This document shows positions 1 to 9,024 of a DNA stretch of 64,000 nt, piece after piece. The stretch covers positions 1 through 64,000 of the forward strand of contig NZ_AAVU01000026.1 in assembly GCF_000169095.1 (NCBI RefSeq), in the 5' to 3' direction. The translations under genes and the position numbers were made by a program. The stretch's first letter is position 1. Each line of letters begins with the position of its first letter. The notes under the pieces were generated by a model. It saw nothing but the letters and a program-made list of their open reading frames with translations. It did not search any database and was not told the origin of the DNA. This DNA comes from Lyngbya sp. PCC 8106 (GTDB taxonomy: Bacteria; Cyanobacteriota; Cyanobacteriia; Cyanobacteriales; Microcoleaceae).

Positions 1-492
1 ACTCTCATTGGTTTACCGGAAGTCGCCCAGGCAGGGGGTGGGCCGACAAGTAGTCAAACTTCTCAAAGCGGACAAACTCAAGCGGCGGCGGGAGATATTG
101 TCGAAACGGCAACCAGTGCAGGTCAGTTCACGATTTTGGCACAGGCGTTAGAAGCCGCAGGTTTAATTGATACGCTCAAGGGAAACGGGCCATTTACCGT
201 ATTTGCCCCAACAGATGAAGCATTCAAGGCTTTACCCGAAGGCACTTTAGAAGAATTACTGCAACCGGAGAACAAAGATAAACTGATTGCGATTTTGACT
301 TATCATGTTGTTCCGGGTCGAGTCACTTCAGGCGAACTTGAGTCTGGACAAGTCAAAACCGTTCAAGGAAGTTCTGTGATGGTGAAGGTTGATTCTGGCG
401 TGATGGTCGATGAGGCTAACGTCATTAAAGCAGATATTCCGGCGAGTAACGGTGTGATTCATGTGATTGATACAGTTATTTTACCTAAATAG
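1..492 (+). CDS. Fasciclin (FAS1) domain secreted protein, 5' end outside window
   Basis: The reading frame is open from base 1, so the gene starts upstream of the window and this is its C-terminal part (163 codons). The first visible residues, GLPEVAQA, resemble the end of a signal peptide. A Gly/Ser/Thr/Gln linker follows, then one complete FAS1 domain from about codon 32, with the H1-like segment FTVFAPTDEAF and the H2-like segment NGVIHVIDTVILP. FAS1 domains are extracellular adhesion-type folds, so a secreted or surface protein is likely; the ligand is unknown. A TTG at 136 would begin inside the domain and is not a credible start. It is followed by a hairpin terminator and a second FAS1 gene of similar sequence, so the pair looks like a tandem duplication. 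Confidence 0.9.
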   Translation, partial: TLIGLPEVAQAGGGPTSSQTSQSGQTQAAAGDIVETATSAGQFTILAQALEAAGLIDTLKGNGPFTVFAPTDEAFKALPEGTLEELLQPENKDKLIAILTYHVVPGRVTSGELESGQVKTVQGSSVMVKVDSGVMVDEANVIKADIPASNGVIHVIDTVILPK

Positions 493-522
493 TTGAAGTC
501 ACAAGTTTTAGGTACAAAAAGG

Positions 523-561
523 TAAAATCCCCGGACTCCTAGAGAGAGTTACGGGGTTTTA
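523..561 (+). terminator. Intrinsic terminator after first FAS1 gene
   Basis: AAAATCCCCGG and CGGGGTTTT form a stem around an 18-base loop, ending in a T run. It lies 31 bases after the stop codon. Confidence 0.6.
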
Positions 562-604
562 TGGTCTATTCCATCAATTTAATTTTGAACATCAGGAGAA
601 TAAA

Positions 605-1204
605 ATGAAAACTCAATATTATTTTCAGAAGTATAAAACAGTGAGTAGAATAGGAGCGATCGCGATCGCAATTACAATCATCAATGTACCCGGATTTACG
701 ACTCTAAATCAAGCGGTAGCCGTAGAAAAAAGCCAAGAATTGATCCTAACTCAAAGTTTTGAAGATCTCCCCGGTCAAATTAGAGAATCTATTAGTGGAG
801 ATATTATCGGCATTCTTTTGTCAGACTCTCGCTTCACCACATTAGCAACAGCATTAAAAGCAACAGGATTACTCGATCAACTCAAAGAAGGCGGGCCTTT
901 TACGATTTTTGCACCGACAGATAAAGCATTTGCAGCTTTGCCCGATGGAGTGCTAGAAATGTTAATGAAACCAGAAAATCTTGAACAATTGACAAATTTG
1001 CTGAAGTATCATGTGATTCCGGGTGAGGTGACATCGGAGGAATTATCTTCTGGGGAAGTACAAACCGTTGAAGGAAGTTCGGTGAATGTTGATGTCGAGT
1101 CTGATGGGGTAATGGTAGGAGATGCAAATGTGATTGATGCCGATATTCCGGCGAGTAATGGAGTGGTTCATGTGATTGATAAGGTGATGGTCTTACCTGA
1201 GTGA
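605..1204 (+). CDS. Fasciclin (FAS1) domain secreted protein
   Basis: A 199-residue protein. Residues 1-40 form a signal peptide (basic start, hydrophobic stretch IGAIAIAITIINVPG, likely cleavage after AVA). A single FAS1 domain covers about residues 65-197, with FTIFAPTDKAFAALP and NGVVHVIDKVMVLP as its two conserved segments. The start is ATG with AGGAG 5-9 bases upstream. The sequence closely resembles the FAS1 domain of the preceding gene, including the DIPASNGV motif, which indicates duplication. A periplasmic or cell-surface adhesion role is known for the family; the target is not visible here. Separate terminators after each copy suggest they are transcribed independently. Confidence 0.9.
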   Translation: MKTQYYFQKYKTVSRIGAIAIAITIINVPGFTTLNQAVAVEKSQELILTQSFEDLPGQIRESISGDIIGILLSDSRFTTLATALKATGLLDQLKEGGPFTIFAPTDKAFAALPDGVLEMLMKPENLEQLTNLLKYHVIPGEVTSEELSSGEVQTVEGSSVNVDVESDGVMVGDANVIDADIPASNGVVHVIDKVMVLPE

Positions 1205-1291
1205 TGTCCGACTATCTAAAGATAGAGCTTTAACAGCGATTATTGATCAAAAAAGTTTGAGTATCTGTGATCTATGACTCAATAATAGACG

Positions 1292-1328
1292 ACCCCATTA
1301 CGTTATTTATAGTAGTGGGGGTTTTTTC
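1292..1328 (+). terminator. Intrinsic terminator after second FAS1 gene
   Basis: CCCCATTA and TAGTGGGG form an imperfect stem around a 10-base AT-rich loop, followed by GGTTTTTT. Confidence 0.65.
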
Positions 1329-1428
1329 TGACCGAATGTATTGTCTCTTTTTAGTCAAAGGATAGATTGAAAAGAGGCTAGAGTATTGTGTATTGAGTCC
1401 ATAATTGAAGTCAAGGTAACGTGAGTCT

Positions 1429-2646
1429 ATGAGTTTGAGTTTTTGCATGATTGTGAGAAATGAAGAGCAGAATTTAGCGCAATGTCTGCAAAGTGTTAAG
1501 GGTGTCGTCGATGAGATGGTGGTACTTGATACAGGTTCAACCGATAGAACGACGGAAATTGCCAAAGAATGGGGGGCGCAAGTTTATTATTTTGACTGGT
1601 GTGATGACTTTGCGGTGGCTCGTAATTTTGCTTTAAAATATGTGACGGGAGAATGGATTTTAGTGCTGGATGCGGATGAAAGGTTAGTGTCAAGTATTGT
1701 TCCTCAAATTAAGCAAGCGATCACTCAGGAAGACTGTTTAGTGATTAACTTAGTTAGACAAGAAATTGGGGCATCTCAATCTCCATATTCATTAATTTCT
1801 AGGCTATTTAGAAATCATCCTAAAATACAGTTCAATCGTCCTTATCATGCTCTGATTGATGATAGTGTGAACCAGCTTTTAAAACAGGAATGTCGCTGGA
1901 AAATCGGCTCTATAGCAGATGTGGCGATTTTGCATGAAGGATATCAACCCGATGCGATCGCCCGACGCAATAAACAACAAATTGCCAAACAAGCCATGCA
2001 ATCCTATCTCGCAGAACAACCTAGTGATCCCTATGTGGCGAGTAAATTGGGAGCATTATATGTAGATATGGGAGAGATTGCGAAGGGCTTACAGTTGCTG
2101 ACTAAAGGACTCAAACAACTCAGTCTATATTCAAAATATGACGAAGCAGAGGCGGATGATTCTCTGTTTTATGAACTTCATTATCATCTCGGAATTGCCC
2201 ATCGCAAAAAACAAAATATAGCCGAAGCCAAACATTATTACGAAATCGCGATCAAGGCTAATATTCTTCCCCAACTGAAACTCGGTGCTTATAATAATTT
2301 GGGTACTTTATTAAAAGATACCGGACATTTGCTAGAAGCCAAAGCCGCCTATGAAATGACATTACAAATTGATCCGAATTTTGTCCAAGGATACTATAAC
2401 TTAGGGATGACTCTCAGAGTAATGGGAGACTATGCCGAAGCGATCGCCGCCTATCACAAAGCCATTCAACTCGATTCAAACTATGCGGAAGCTTATCAGA
2501 ATTTGGGAGTTGCCCTTTTGAGTGCGGGTAAAGTGCTGAGTGCTTTAGAAGCTTTGAAAACGGCGATCGCCCTCCATCAAAAAAGTGATCCGACAGAAGC
2601 CGAACGTCTCCGTCAAACCCTACAACAGATGGGATTCAATCTCTAA
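1429..2646 (+). CDS. Family 2 glycosyltransferase fused to TPR repeats
   Basis: A 405-residue protein. The N-terminal ~230 residues are a GT2 (GT-A fold) domain: SFCMIVRNEEQNL at the start, LDTGSTDRT, and the metal/nucleotide-binding segment LVLDADERL. The C-terminal half contains tetratricopeptide repeats (YNNLGTLLKDTG, YYNLGMTLRVMGDYAEAI, YQNLGVALLSAG), a protein-interaction scaffold. This GT2-TPR architecture is common in bacteria, and the acceptor (glycan or protein) cannot be read from sequence. The gene stands alone, between a FAS1 gene and argC, away from the large polysaccharide cluster. There are no signs of truncation. Confidence 0.85.
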   Translation: MSLSFCMIVRNEEQNLAQCLQSVKGVVDEMVVLDTGSTDRTTEIAKEWGAQVYYFDWCDDFAVARNFALKYVTGEWILVLDADERLVSSIVPQIKQAITQEDCLVINLVRQEIGASQSPYSLISRLFRNHPKIQFNRPYHALIDDSVNQLLKQECRWKIGSIADVAILHEGYQPDAIARRNKQQIAKQAMQSYLAEQPSDPYVASKLGALYVDMGEIAKGLQLLTKGLKQLSLYSKYDEAEADDSLFYELHYHLGIAHRKKQNIAEAKHYYEIAIKANILPQLKLGAYNNLGTLLKDTGHLLEAKAAYEMTLQIDPNFVQGYYNLGMTLRVMGDYAEAIAAYHKAIQLDSNYAEAYQNLGVALLSAGKVLSALEALKTAIALHQKSDPTEAERLRQTLQQMGFNL

Positions 2647-2826
2647 CATCCTCCCAGGGCGGACTTCTAGAGAATACTCGAATTCGTTTGATTTGTCTGA
2701 CTACTGAGTGATTTGGGGAAGTTGTTCCCAAACTTGAACAGAATACGGCATCATATAACAGTTTGATACTACAATGCGTCAAAAACTAGGTTATTGTTGT
2801 TTCACATCACACAGGAGTTAGAAAAT

Positions 2827-3888
2827 ATGGGAGATGCAGAACAGGTATCGGTGGGGATAGTTGGGGCTTCCGGTTATGGTGGTGTCCAGCTTGTACGCCT
2901 GCTACAAGATCATCCCAATGTAAAAATTGTTTATCTCGGAGGAGATAGCAGCGCCGGAAAGCCTTTTTATACTTTATATCCTCACTTGAGTCACTGTATT
3001 GATTTGATGGTGGAACCCATTGACTTAGATCGTATAGCGAGTCAGTGTCAAGTTGTGTTTTTATCTCTCCCCAATGGTTTAGCTTTGAAGATGGCGCCTC
3101 AACTTTTGGAAAAGGGATGCAAGGTTCTTGATCTTTCCGCAGATTATCGCTTTTTTAACCTCGATACCTATAAAAAATGGTATGGTGGCGAACGGGATGA
3201 TCAAGAAATTGCTTCGACGGCGGTTTATGGTTTACCAGAACTCTATCGCGATCGCATTTCTAAAGCCCAATTAATTGGTTGTCCGGGTTGTTATGTAACG
3301 GCGAGTTTATTGGCATTATCTCCGTTATTAAAGCAAGGATTGATTGCAACAGATAGCGCGATTATTGATGCTAAATCAGGGACTTCTGGAGGCGGGCGGC
3401 AAGCGAAAACTAATCTTTTACACGCAGAAGCCGATAATGCAATTTCAGCTTATGGAGTTGCAGGACATCATCGCCATACTCCAGAAATTGAACAGATTTG
3501 TAGTGATCTTGCTGGACATGATCTGAAAGTTCAATTTACACCGCATCTAATTCCGATGGCGCGAGGAATTTTAGCAACGGTTTATGCAACGCTTCGAGAT
3601 CCGGGATTAGTTCGGGAAGATTTGATCACGATCTATACCGCTTTTTATCGGAATTCTCCTTGGGTGAAAGTGTTACCGAGTGGAACTTATCCTCAAACTA
3701 AATGGGCGTGTGGAACGAATCTTTGTTATCTGGGAGTGGAAGTTGATCAACGCACAAATCGAGTGATTGTGATGTCGGTGATTGATAATTTAATTAAAGG
3801 TCAAGCTGGACAAGGTGTACAATGTCTTAACTTAATGATGGGTTGGGATGAAACCTTGGGACTGCCGAAGTTGAGTTTTTATCCTTAA
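2827..3888 (+). CDS. argC: N-acetyl-gamma-glutamyl-phosphate reductase
   Basis: ArgC reduces N-acetylglutamyl phosphate to the semialdehyde with NADPH, the third step of arginine biosynthesis in the cytoplasm. The N-terminal Rossmann motif is VGIVGASGYGGVQLVRLL. The catalytic cysteine is in GCPGCYVTA, and the substrate-binding segment is GHHRHTPEIEQ. The 353-residue length matches the family's long form. I chose ATG 2827 because ACAGGAG lies 7 bases upstream and the Rossmann strand begins shortly after; an upstream in-frame TTG at 2794 would add unrelated residues. The gene is monocistronic here, closed by a hairpin terminator. Arginine genes are scattered in most cyanobacteria, so isolation is not unusual. 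Confidence 0.97.
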   Translation: MGDAEQVSVGIVGASGYGGVQLVRLLQDHPNVKIVYLGGDSSAGKPFYTLYPHLSHCIDLMVEPIDLDRIASQCQVVFLSLPNGLALKMAPQLLEKGCKVLDLSADYRFFNLDTYKKWYGGERDDQEIASTAVYGLPELYRDRISKAQLIGCPGCYVTASLLALSPLLKQGLIATDSAIIDAKSGTSGGGRQAKTNLLHAEADNAISAYGVAGHHRHTPEIEQICSDLAGHDLKVQFTPHLIPMARGILATVYATLRDPGLVREDLITIYTAFYRNSPWVKVLPSGTYPQTKWACGTNLCYLGVEVDQRTNRVIVMSVIDNLIKGQAGQGVQCLNLMMGWDETLGLPKLSFYP

Positions 3889-3943
3889 ATTAGTCTATCT
3901 TTATTTTTGAGAACTCGATCAACTTTCCTGTGGTGTACTTTAG

Positions 3944-3966
3944 GGGCGCAAAGCTTGCGTCCTTTT
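3944..3966 (+). terminator. Hairpin terminator between argC and convergent lipoprotein gene
   Basis: GGGCGCAA and TTGCGTCC form an 8-bp stem (one G-T pair) with a 3-base loop, followed by TTTT. Similar GGCGC hairpins occur at 5937-5952 and near 12695, suggesting a dispersed hairpin family. Confidence 0.6.
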
Positions 3967-4060
3967 CTGATTTTAAAGACTTCAATGTTTGAGAGAAAAA
4001 GGGGAGATATCCAAAAAACGTTTGTCTTCTAACTTCTTGATTATCGGGTTAAGTAGAACT

Positions 4061-5791
4061 TTAATTGGTTGAACGTTGCCAATTTTTAATATCCCAAGTG
4101 TTTGCATCCCACGGTGACGGTTCAACTCCAGTTAAACGATTACTAACGCCTTGAGTATTTGCCCGATCAACAATCGGAATGACGGCGATATCTGCTTGTA
4201 AGAGTTCATCCATCTGTTTAAAGAGTTCTGCCCGTTTGTTGGGGTCAAGTTCCGTACTCGCCTGTTGCCAGAGTTGATCATATTTGGGGTTACAATAACG
4301 AGCATAGTTTGGTTTTTGCCAATTATTAGATTTTTGAGAAATTTCTTCACAAGTCCACCATTTCATATGGGCTTGGGGATCAGGACTATCATTGCCTGTA
4401 TTAAACATTTGTAAATCAGCATAGAAATGATTTAATGTATCTGTATTGGCGGGATCTCCAGAAAAGAAGACACTCGCATCAATGCTTTTGAGTTCGACTC
4501 CAACTCCGATTGATTCTAACGCTTGTTTGACAATTTCTTGGGTTTTTTGTCGCACTGGGTTCACAGAAGTTTGAAAGACAACCTGCATTTCTACGCCATT
4601 TTTATCGCGAATACCATTTCCATTGCTATCTTTCCACCCCGCTTCATCTAACAAATTTGCCGCCTTTTCTAAGTTAAATTCAGAAGTGATTTGATCGGAT
4701 TTGTAGATTTGGGGGGCGACTAAAAGTTGAGAACTCGGGCGACCTGTTGGCCCGTAAAGTTGATTAGAAATTGTCTCACGATCAACTGCTAAATTAAACG
4801 CCTGACGAACATTTTGGTCACTAAAAAAAGGATGAGGAAACTTCACACTTGAACGTTCTCCGTCTGCTGTAGCTTGGTTTGGGTCTGTAAAATTAATCAT
4901 AATTCGTTCAACATACGGCCCAAAGTTTGCCACCACTTTTCCCTTTCCTGCGGCTTCTAACTGTTTTAAAATATTCGCTTCCACTTGCAAATTATACGCA
5001 TAGTCAGCATCTCCCGTTTGCAGTACCGCCCTTGCTGCTGAAACTGCATCACCTCCACCTTTGAGTTCGATTCTGTTAAAATAAGGCTTTCCTTCATCCC
5101 AATAATTAGAATTGGGTTCATAAATAATAATATCTCCGGGCTTAAATTCAACCACTTGATAAGGCCCGGTTCCAATGGGTTTTTGATTTGCTGGGGCTTC
5201 TCGAATATTAGCACCATTATATTCTGCAAAAATATGTTCCGGTAAAATCATCCCATTTTGACCTGTAAACGGCACCGACCAGCCCGGATTAACATCTTTA
5301 AAAGTAATTTTTACAGTATAATCATCAATTGCTTCTATTTTTTCAATTGTTGAATAATACTCTAAACTTGCCGAAGCAACATTAGGATTGCTAATAAAAT
5401 CATAGGTGAAAACTACATCTTCTGCGGTAAACAGTTCACCATCGGCCCATTTGACATTTTGTTTGAGTTTCCAAGTCACAGATTTTCCATCTTTAGCAAT
5501 TCCACCATTTTCTACTGTGGGAATTTCTGCGGCTAAAAAGGGAATCAATTGATCATTTTGATCGTAACTGGCTAAGGGTTCGTAAACAATACGGGCGGCG
5601 TCAAAGTCTTTGAACCCCGTGGCGAGATGAGGGTTGAGAATGGTTGGGGCTTGCCAATACAACATTCGTAAACTGTCTGTATTACCTGTGGTTGCTTGGT
5701 TTTGGGCAGTTTGAGGAGAACAGGCGCTCAGGTTAACACAGAGAGCGACAGATAACACCGAGACGGGAAAAAACAGACGACAACTCATCAC
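4061..5791 (-). CDS. ABC transporter peptide/nickel-type substrate-binding lipoprotein
   Basis: A 576-residue solute-binding protein of the SBP_bac_5 (DppA/OppA) family. Residues 1-24 form a lipoprotein signal with lipobox LSAC, so the mature protein is anchored by cysteine 24. The body has family landmarks: PTILNPHLATG near the N terminus, VTWKLKQNVKWADGELFTAEDVVFTYDF, GTGPYQVVEFKPGD, and VRQAFNLAVDRETISNQLYGPTG. It would capture oligopeptides or a similar solute in the periplasm and deliver it to an ABC permease. No permease or ATPase gene adjoins it, so it is an orphan binding protein whose partner lies elsewhere. The substrate cannot be inferred. Confidence 0.93.
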   Translation of the reverse strand: MMSCRLFFPVSVLSVALCVNLSACSPQTAQNQATTGNTDSLRMLYWQAPTILNPHLATGFKDFDAARIVYEPLASYDQNDQLIPFLAAEIPTVENGGIAKDGKSVTWKLKQNVKWADGELFTAEDVVFTYDFISNPNVASASLEYYSTIEKIEAIDDYTVKITFKDVNPGWSVPFTGQNGMILPEHIFAEYNGANIREAPANQKPIGTGPYQVVEFKPGDIIIYEPNSNYWDEGKPYFNRIELKGGGDAVSAARAVLQTGDADYAYNLQVEANILKQLEAAGKGKVVANFGPYVERIMINFTDPNQATADGERSSVKFPHPFFSDQNVRQAFNLAVDRETISNQLYGPTGRPSSQLLVAPQIYKSDQITSEFNLEKAANLLDEAGWKDSNGNGIRDKNGVEMQVVFQTSVNPVRQKTQEIVKQALESIGVGVELKSIDASVFFSGDPANTDTLNHFYADLQMFNTGNDSPDPQAHMKWWTCEEISQKSNNWQKPNYARYCNPKYDQLWQQASTELDPNKRAELFKQMDELLQADIAVIPIVDRANTQGVSNRLTGVEPSPWDANTWDIKNWQRSTN

Positions 5792-6306
5792 AACAGTTCA
5801 AGGTAAAAGTAATCAGGATACTCTATCTTACTTATAATCGCGATCGCTGTTCCTCGCAAGCGGATTGAAACCCACAGAAAATAAAGGAGTTTAGGAGTTT
5901 AGAGTTTTTCTCTTGACTTTAGGACAAAAAAATAGAGGCGCTAACTTGCGCCCCGAAAAGATGATCAATATTGAGATCAAAGTTGATTAGTGAGGGTATA
6001 TATCTATTTAAGTTTGTCAGGGATTAGAACTAAATATCCGCTTTACTATGAAGAAGCGAAGATTGAAAATTAAGAATGAAAAGACTGAAGCTTTTCCAGG
6101 TCGAACTCAACGAAAACAGAATCGCTCTAATTGTCAGACTCAACAGTGATTCTAAGACTCTTAAAACTAAGAGAGAACAGAATAAAGCTAATCTTCCAGT
6201 AAATACTAACATGATGGCTAACCTCAACTTATAAAATAATGTTTTGTCGTAGTCTTGCAATTAAATCCAACCTGAACAGACTAGATGTAAGTTTTTTGGG
6301 TCTGAG
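5792..6306. other. Intergenic region, 515 bp
   Basis: It lies between the start of the lipoprotein gene and the end of the XRE gene. It holds a HIP1 site (GCGATCGC, near 5840), a lone GGATTGAAAC motif at 5862-5871 and a minus-strand terminator at 5925-5955. Open frames here have hydrophobic, low-quality translations and no supporting signal. I see no gene in it. Confidence 0.6.
5925..5955 (-). terminator. Minus-strand terminator downstream of XRE gene
   Basis: On the minus strand GGCGC, a 6-base loop and GCGCC are followed by TCTATTTTTTT. It would stop transcripts coming from the XRE gene 350 bp away. Confidence 0.5.
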
Positions 6307-6537
6307 TTACTCACAAAAATACTCATCTAATAAGTCCGTTCCCTGCTCACCCATTTGTTCTAGCTCTTGTTTGATCAGCATCATCGCCATACGAGTAGGC
6401 TTTGTGCGACCATTTTCCCAGTTATTGACGGTTTGAAATACAACCCCTAGCTTCTCTCCTAATTTCCTCTGTGACAAGCCGAGGCGTTGTCTGAGGGTAC
6501 GGATGAGAATAGGTATGTCGGAAGTGCTAACTGGCAT
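6307..6537 (-). CDS. XRE-family helix-turn-helix regulator
   Basis: A 76-residue protein consisting almost only of an XRE/Cro helix-turn-helix: LIRTLRQRLGLSQRKLGEKLGVV, then the recognition helix FQTVNNWENGRTKP. I chose ATG 6537, which opens MPVSTSDIPI directly before the domain. A GTG at 6591 would add 18 residues of unlikely sequence. It is divergent from the Dam methylase gene, with about 300 bp between them. Small XRE proteins next to restriction-modification genes often act as controller proteins that delay endonuclease expression. That role is an inference from position, and the operator is not identified. Confidence 0.75.
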   Translation of the reverse strand: MPVSTSDIPILIRTLRQRLGLSQRKLGEKLGVVFQTVNNWENGRTKPTRMAMMLIKQELEQMGEQGTDLLDEYFCE

Positions 6538-6780
6538 TGGAATTTTGGAAACTCTATATCCAAGATAGACAATTTTCACGGGAAAACCCACAGCAATTAT
6601 GCGGAACTTTTGAGATTTTGGTAGTGCTAAATTTTCAGCGTCTCTATGTAAATTTACGGAGTGAGCAAATGAGTCTATCCAATAATGCTTTGATTAGTGT
6701 TGTAGAAATTGTTATTAATTCAAGAATTATTTTAAAGCTTGATTGGGTGATGTAATTTAAGTTAATATGATTTTGTAGTC

Positions 6781-6809
6781 GTGACATTGACGAAAAAATC
6801 TTCTATAAT
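6781..6809 (+). promoter_or_regulatory. Sigma70-type promoter of the methylase operon
   Basis: GTGACA (-35, one mismatch to TTGACA), a 17-base spacer and a perfect TATAAT (-10, 6804-6809) lie 26 bases before the Dam start codon. Transcription would begin near 6816. Confidence 0.65.
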
Positions 6810-6835
6810 TTTAAAGCTGTTATGGATAAATCAAA

Positions 6836-7717
6836 ATGTCGTCTGCTGAGAAGCAATTAGAAAATAGAGTTTCACCTTCTGCCAAAAATCCGTTAGTCAG
6901 ACCCTTTTTAAAGTGGGCTGGGGGGAAAAGACAATTGCTTCAGGTATTGAAAGAACATCTTCCCCCCAAAAAATACAAAACCTACTATGAACCTTTTGTG
7001 GGTGGCGGTGCTTTTTTATTTAATTTACAACCCAAACAAGTAGTTATTAATGATAGCAACAGAGAACTGATTAACTGTTATCGAGTGATTAGAGATTCTG
7101 TGGAAGAACTGATTGAAGATTTGGGAAGGCATAAAAATCAAGAAGATTACTACTATGACATGAGGGGATTAGACCGGAAAAGAAGCTTTGAGAAGAAAAC
7201 CCCAGTCGAACGAGCATCAAGAATTATTTATTTGAACAAAACTTGTTATAACGGACTGTTTAGAGTGAATTCCAGGGGGCAATTTAATGTTCCTTTTGGT
7301 CGATATAAAAATCCAAATATTCTTGATATATCTGTACTAAAAGCCGTCAGTAAATATCTCAATGATAATCAAGTTAAAATCCTAAATAAAGACTTTGAAA
7401 CAGCAGTGAAAACCGCTAAAAAAGGAGATTTTATTTATTTTGACCCTCCCTACGACCCGGTTTCGGATACCGCTTCTTTTACAGGTTATGATATTAATGG
7501 GTTTAATCGCAATGAACAGGAACGCTTAAAAGCCACCGTTGATGAGTTGACTCAAAAAGGATGTTATGTGTTGTTGAGTAATGCTTATACGGATTTTATT
7601 GTTGATTTGTACAAAGATTATAAACCACACATTAAAGTTTCTGCAATTAGGGCAATTAATTCTAACGCCAAAAAAAGAGGTAGGGTTGATGAGATTTTAG
7701 TTAAAAACTATGAGTAA
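6836..7717 (+). CDS. dam: DNA adenine methylase (Dam/DpnM type)
   Basis: A 293-residue class D12 adenine-N6 methyltransferase. AdoMet binding is marked by PFLKWAGGKRQLL near residue 23 and YYEPFVGGGAF (motif I). The catalytic motif IV is YFDPPYDP, followed by the typical TASFTGY and FNRNEQERL segments. Members usually methylate adenine in GATC or a related site. The next gene, an endonuclease candidate, overlaps by 8 bases, so the two are translationally coupled. This supports a restriction-modification pair rather than an orphan Dam, and the recognition site depends on that partner. The start is ATG 6836, with a weak Shine-Dalgarno but a strong promoter 26 bases upstream. Confidence 0.93.
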   Translation: MSSAEKQLENRVSPSAKNPLVRPFLKWAGGKRQLLQVLKEHLPPKKYKTYYEPFVGGGAFLFNLQPKQVVINDSNRELINCYRVIRDSVEELIEDLGRHKNQEDYYYDMRGLDRKRSFEKKTPVERASRIIYLNKTCYNGLFRVNSRGQFNVPFGRYKNPNILDISVLKAVSKYLNDNQVKILNKDFETAVKTAKKGDFIYFDPPYDPVSDTASFTGYDINGFNRNEQERLKATVDELTQKGCYVLLSNAYTDFIVDLYKDYKPHIKVSAIRAINSNAKKRGRVDEILVKNYE

Positions 7718-9020
7718 TTCAAATAAAAATAATCTCACAAAAAATGATATTGCATGGGAAAAGATATTTGAACAATATAACATTCTAGAAAATATTTCTG
7801 AACGGGGTAGTTTTGAAATTGATGCAGTTACCATTAATCAATTCAGAGAAAGTCGGTTAATGGCAAAATTTGACCATCAGGTTAATTTACCTCAAATTTT
7901 TCAAAAAAATTCACTGTCTATCCTTCCCCTTTCTCGTTCTCGGTATGTTATCGGACATTTTAATACTTACTATCAAGTTCAATATCATTCTGAAATTGAA
8001 CCCATTCCGGTAACATTTCCAAGTTATATTGAAAGCTTGGACTATGAAACCTTATCTTCTGAAAGTTTGGCGATAAACTGTGCTTTTCATGCGGATATGA
8101 TTGGCGATATTTTAGACACAGAAATAGACGAAGTTTTCCATACCATTTCGGGTCGGATGTCTACGGGAAGTTTTAATTTTTCGATTAACAGTTTATCGAG
8201 TAACTCTCCTTATTTACTGGAGGTTAATAACTCTCAATGTGAAATAGATGCGGGGTTTGAAACTAAAGAATACTTTCTCATTGTTGAAGCCAAGATGTAT
8301 GGTGTGGAGGATTTTTTAATTAGACAATTGTATTATCCTTATCGGCTTTGGTCGAGTAAAGTTCATAAAAAAGTGTTAGTGGCTTTGATGACCTTTTCAA
8401 ATTCAACCAATCAATTCAGCTTCTTTCTGTACGATTTCGAGAATTTATCAGATTACAATTCTATCCGGTTAATTCAGCAGAAAAATTATATCATCGATTC
8501 GGAAAAAATAACTAAAGATGATTTATTAGAAGTGTTTAAATCTGTTACAGTTGTCTGTGAACCAGATATTACATTTCCGCAAGCGGATGATTTTAATAAA
8601 GTTGTAGATTTATTAACACTGCTTTCTGAGAATGATTTAACTAAAGATGAAATTACAACCAAATATCAATTTACAGCCAGACAAACAAACTACTATACTG
8701 ATGCGGGTAGATACTTGGGTTTGGTCGATAAAATTAAAACTTCTGGTAGTAAAGAGATTACTTTCTGTCTAACGGAGGAAGGAAGAAGTCTAATGAGTAA
8801 GAAGCATAAGTCAAAGATTCTTTCACTGATTAAAACGATTTTGAAATATCCAGTTTTCTACAAAACGTTTGAGATGAGACTTCAAACCGGAGAAATCCCT
8901 AAAAGAAATCAAGTTAGCGATATGATGTCACATTTAAACCTAAATAATAACACAAAATATAGACGTTCTCAAACGGTTATAAGTTGGATGAAATGGATTT
9001 GGAGTATGTGTTCAGATTAA
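7710..9020 (+). CDS. Putative type II restriction endonuclease (PD-(D/E)XK fold)
   Basis: A 436-residue protein whose start overlaps the methylase stop by 8 bases. The probable nuclease core is D180 in CEIDAGFE followed by E193-A-K195 in FLIVEAK, the D-(X)n-E-X-K pattern of PD-(D/E)XK nucleases. IRQLYYPYRLW comes after it. The C-terminal third (about residues 305-370) looks like a winged-helix region (LTKDEITTKYQFTARQTNYY) that could recognise DNA. I do not recognise a named isoschizomer. Coupling to a Dam-type methylase is the main argument that this is the cognate restriction enzyme. An AT-rich coding style (many AAA/AAT codons) differs mildly from the housekeeping neighbours and fits horizontal acquisition. 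Confidence 0.7.
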   Translation: MSNSNKNNLTKNDIAWEKIFEQYNILENISERGSFEIDAVTINQFRESRLMAKFDHQVNLPQIFQKNSLSILPLSRSRYVIGHFNTYYQVQYHSEIEPIPVTFPSYIESLDYETLSSESLAINCAFHADMIGDILDTEIDEVFHTISGRMSTGSFNFSINSLSSNSPYLLEVNNSQCEIDAGFETKEYFLIVEAKMYGVEDFLIRQLYYPYRLWSSKVHKKVLVALMTFSNSTNQFSFFLYDFENLSDYNSIRLIQQKNYIIDSEKITKDDLLEVFKSVTVVCEPDITFPQADDFNKVVDLLTLLSENDLTKDEITTKYQFTARQTNYYTDAGRYLGLVDKIKTSGSKEITFCLTEEGRSLMSKKHKSKILSLIKTILKYPVFYKTFEMRLQTGEIPKRNQVSDMMSHLNLNNNTKYRRSQTVISWMKWIWSMCSD

Positions 9021-9024
9021 TGTT

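Noticed and set aside
5862..5871. GGATTGAAAC, the 3' end motif of many cyanobacterial CRISPR repeats
   Set aside because: Only one occurrence, no second repeat or spacers, and no cas genes in the window.
6030..6260. 76-codon minus-strand frame
   Set aside because: The translation is low-complexity Leu/Phe/Ser, with no Shine-Dalgarno and no family resemblance.
6537..6755. 72-codon plus-strand frame opposite the XRE start
   Set aside because: It begins at TTG inside the regulator spacer, has no credible protein features, and the spacer is better explained as regulatory DNA.
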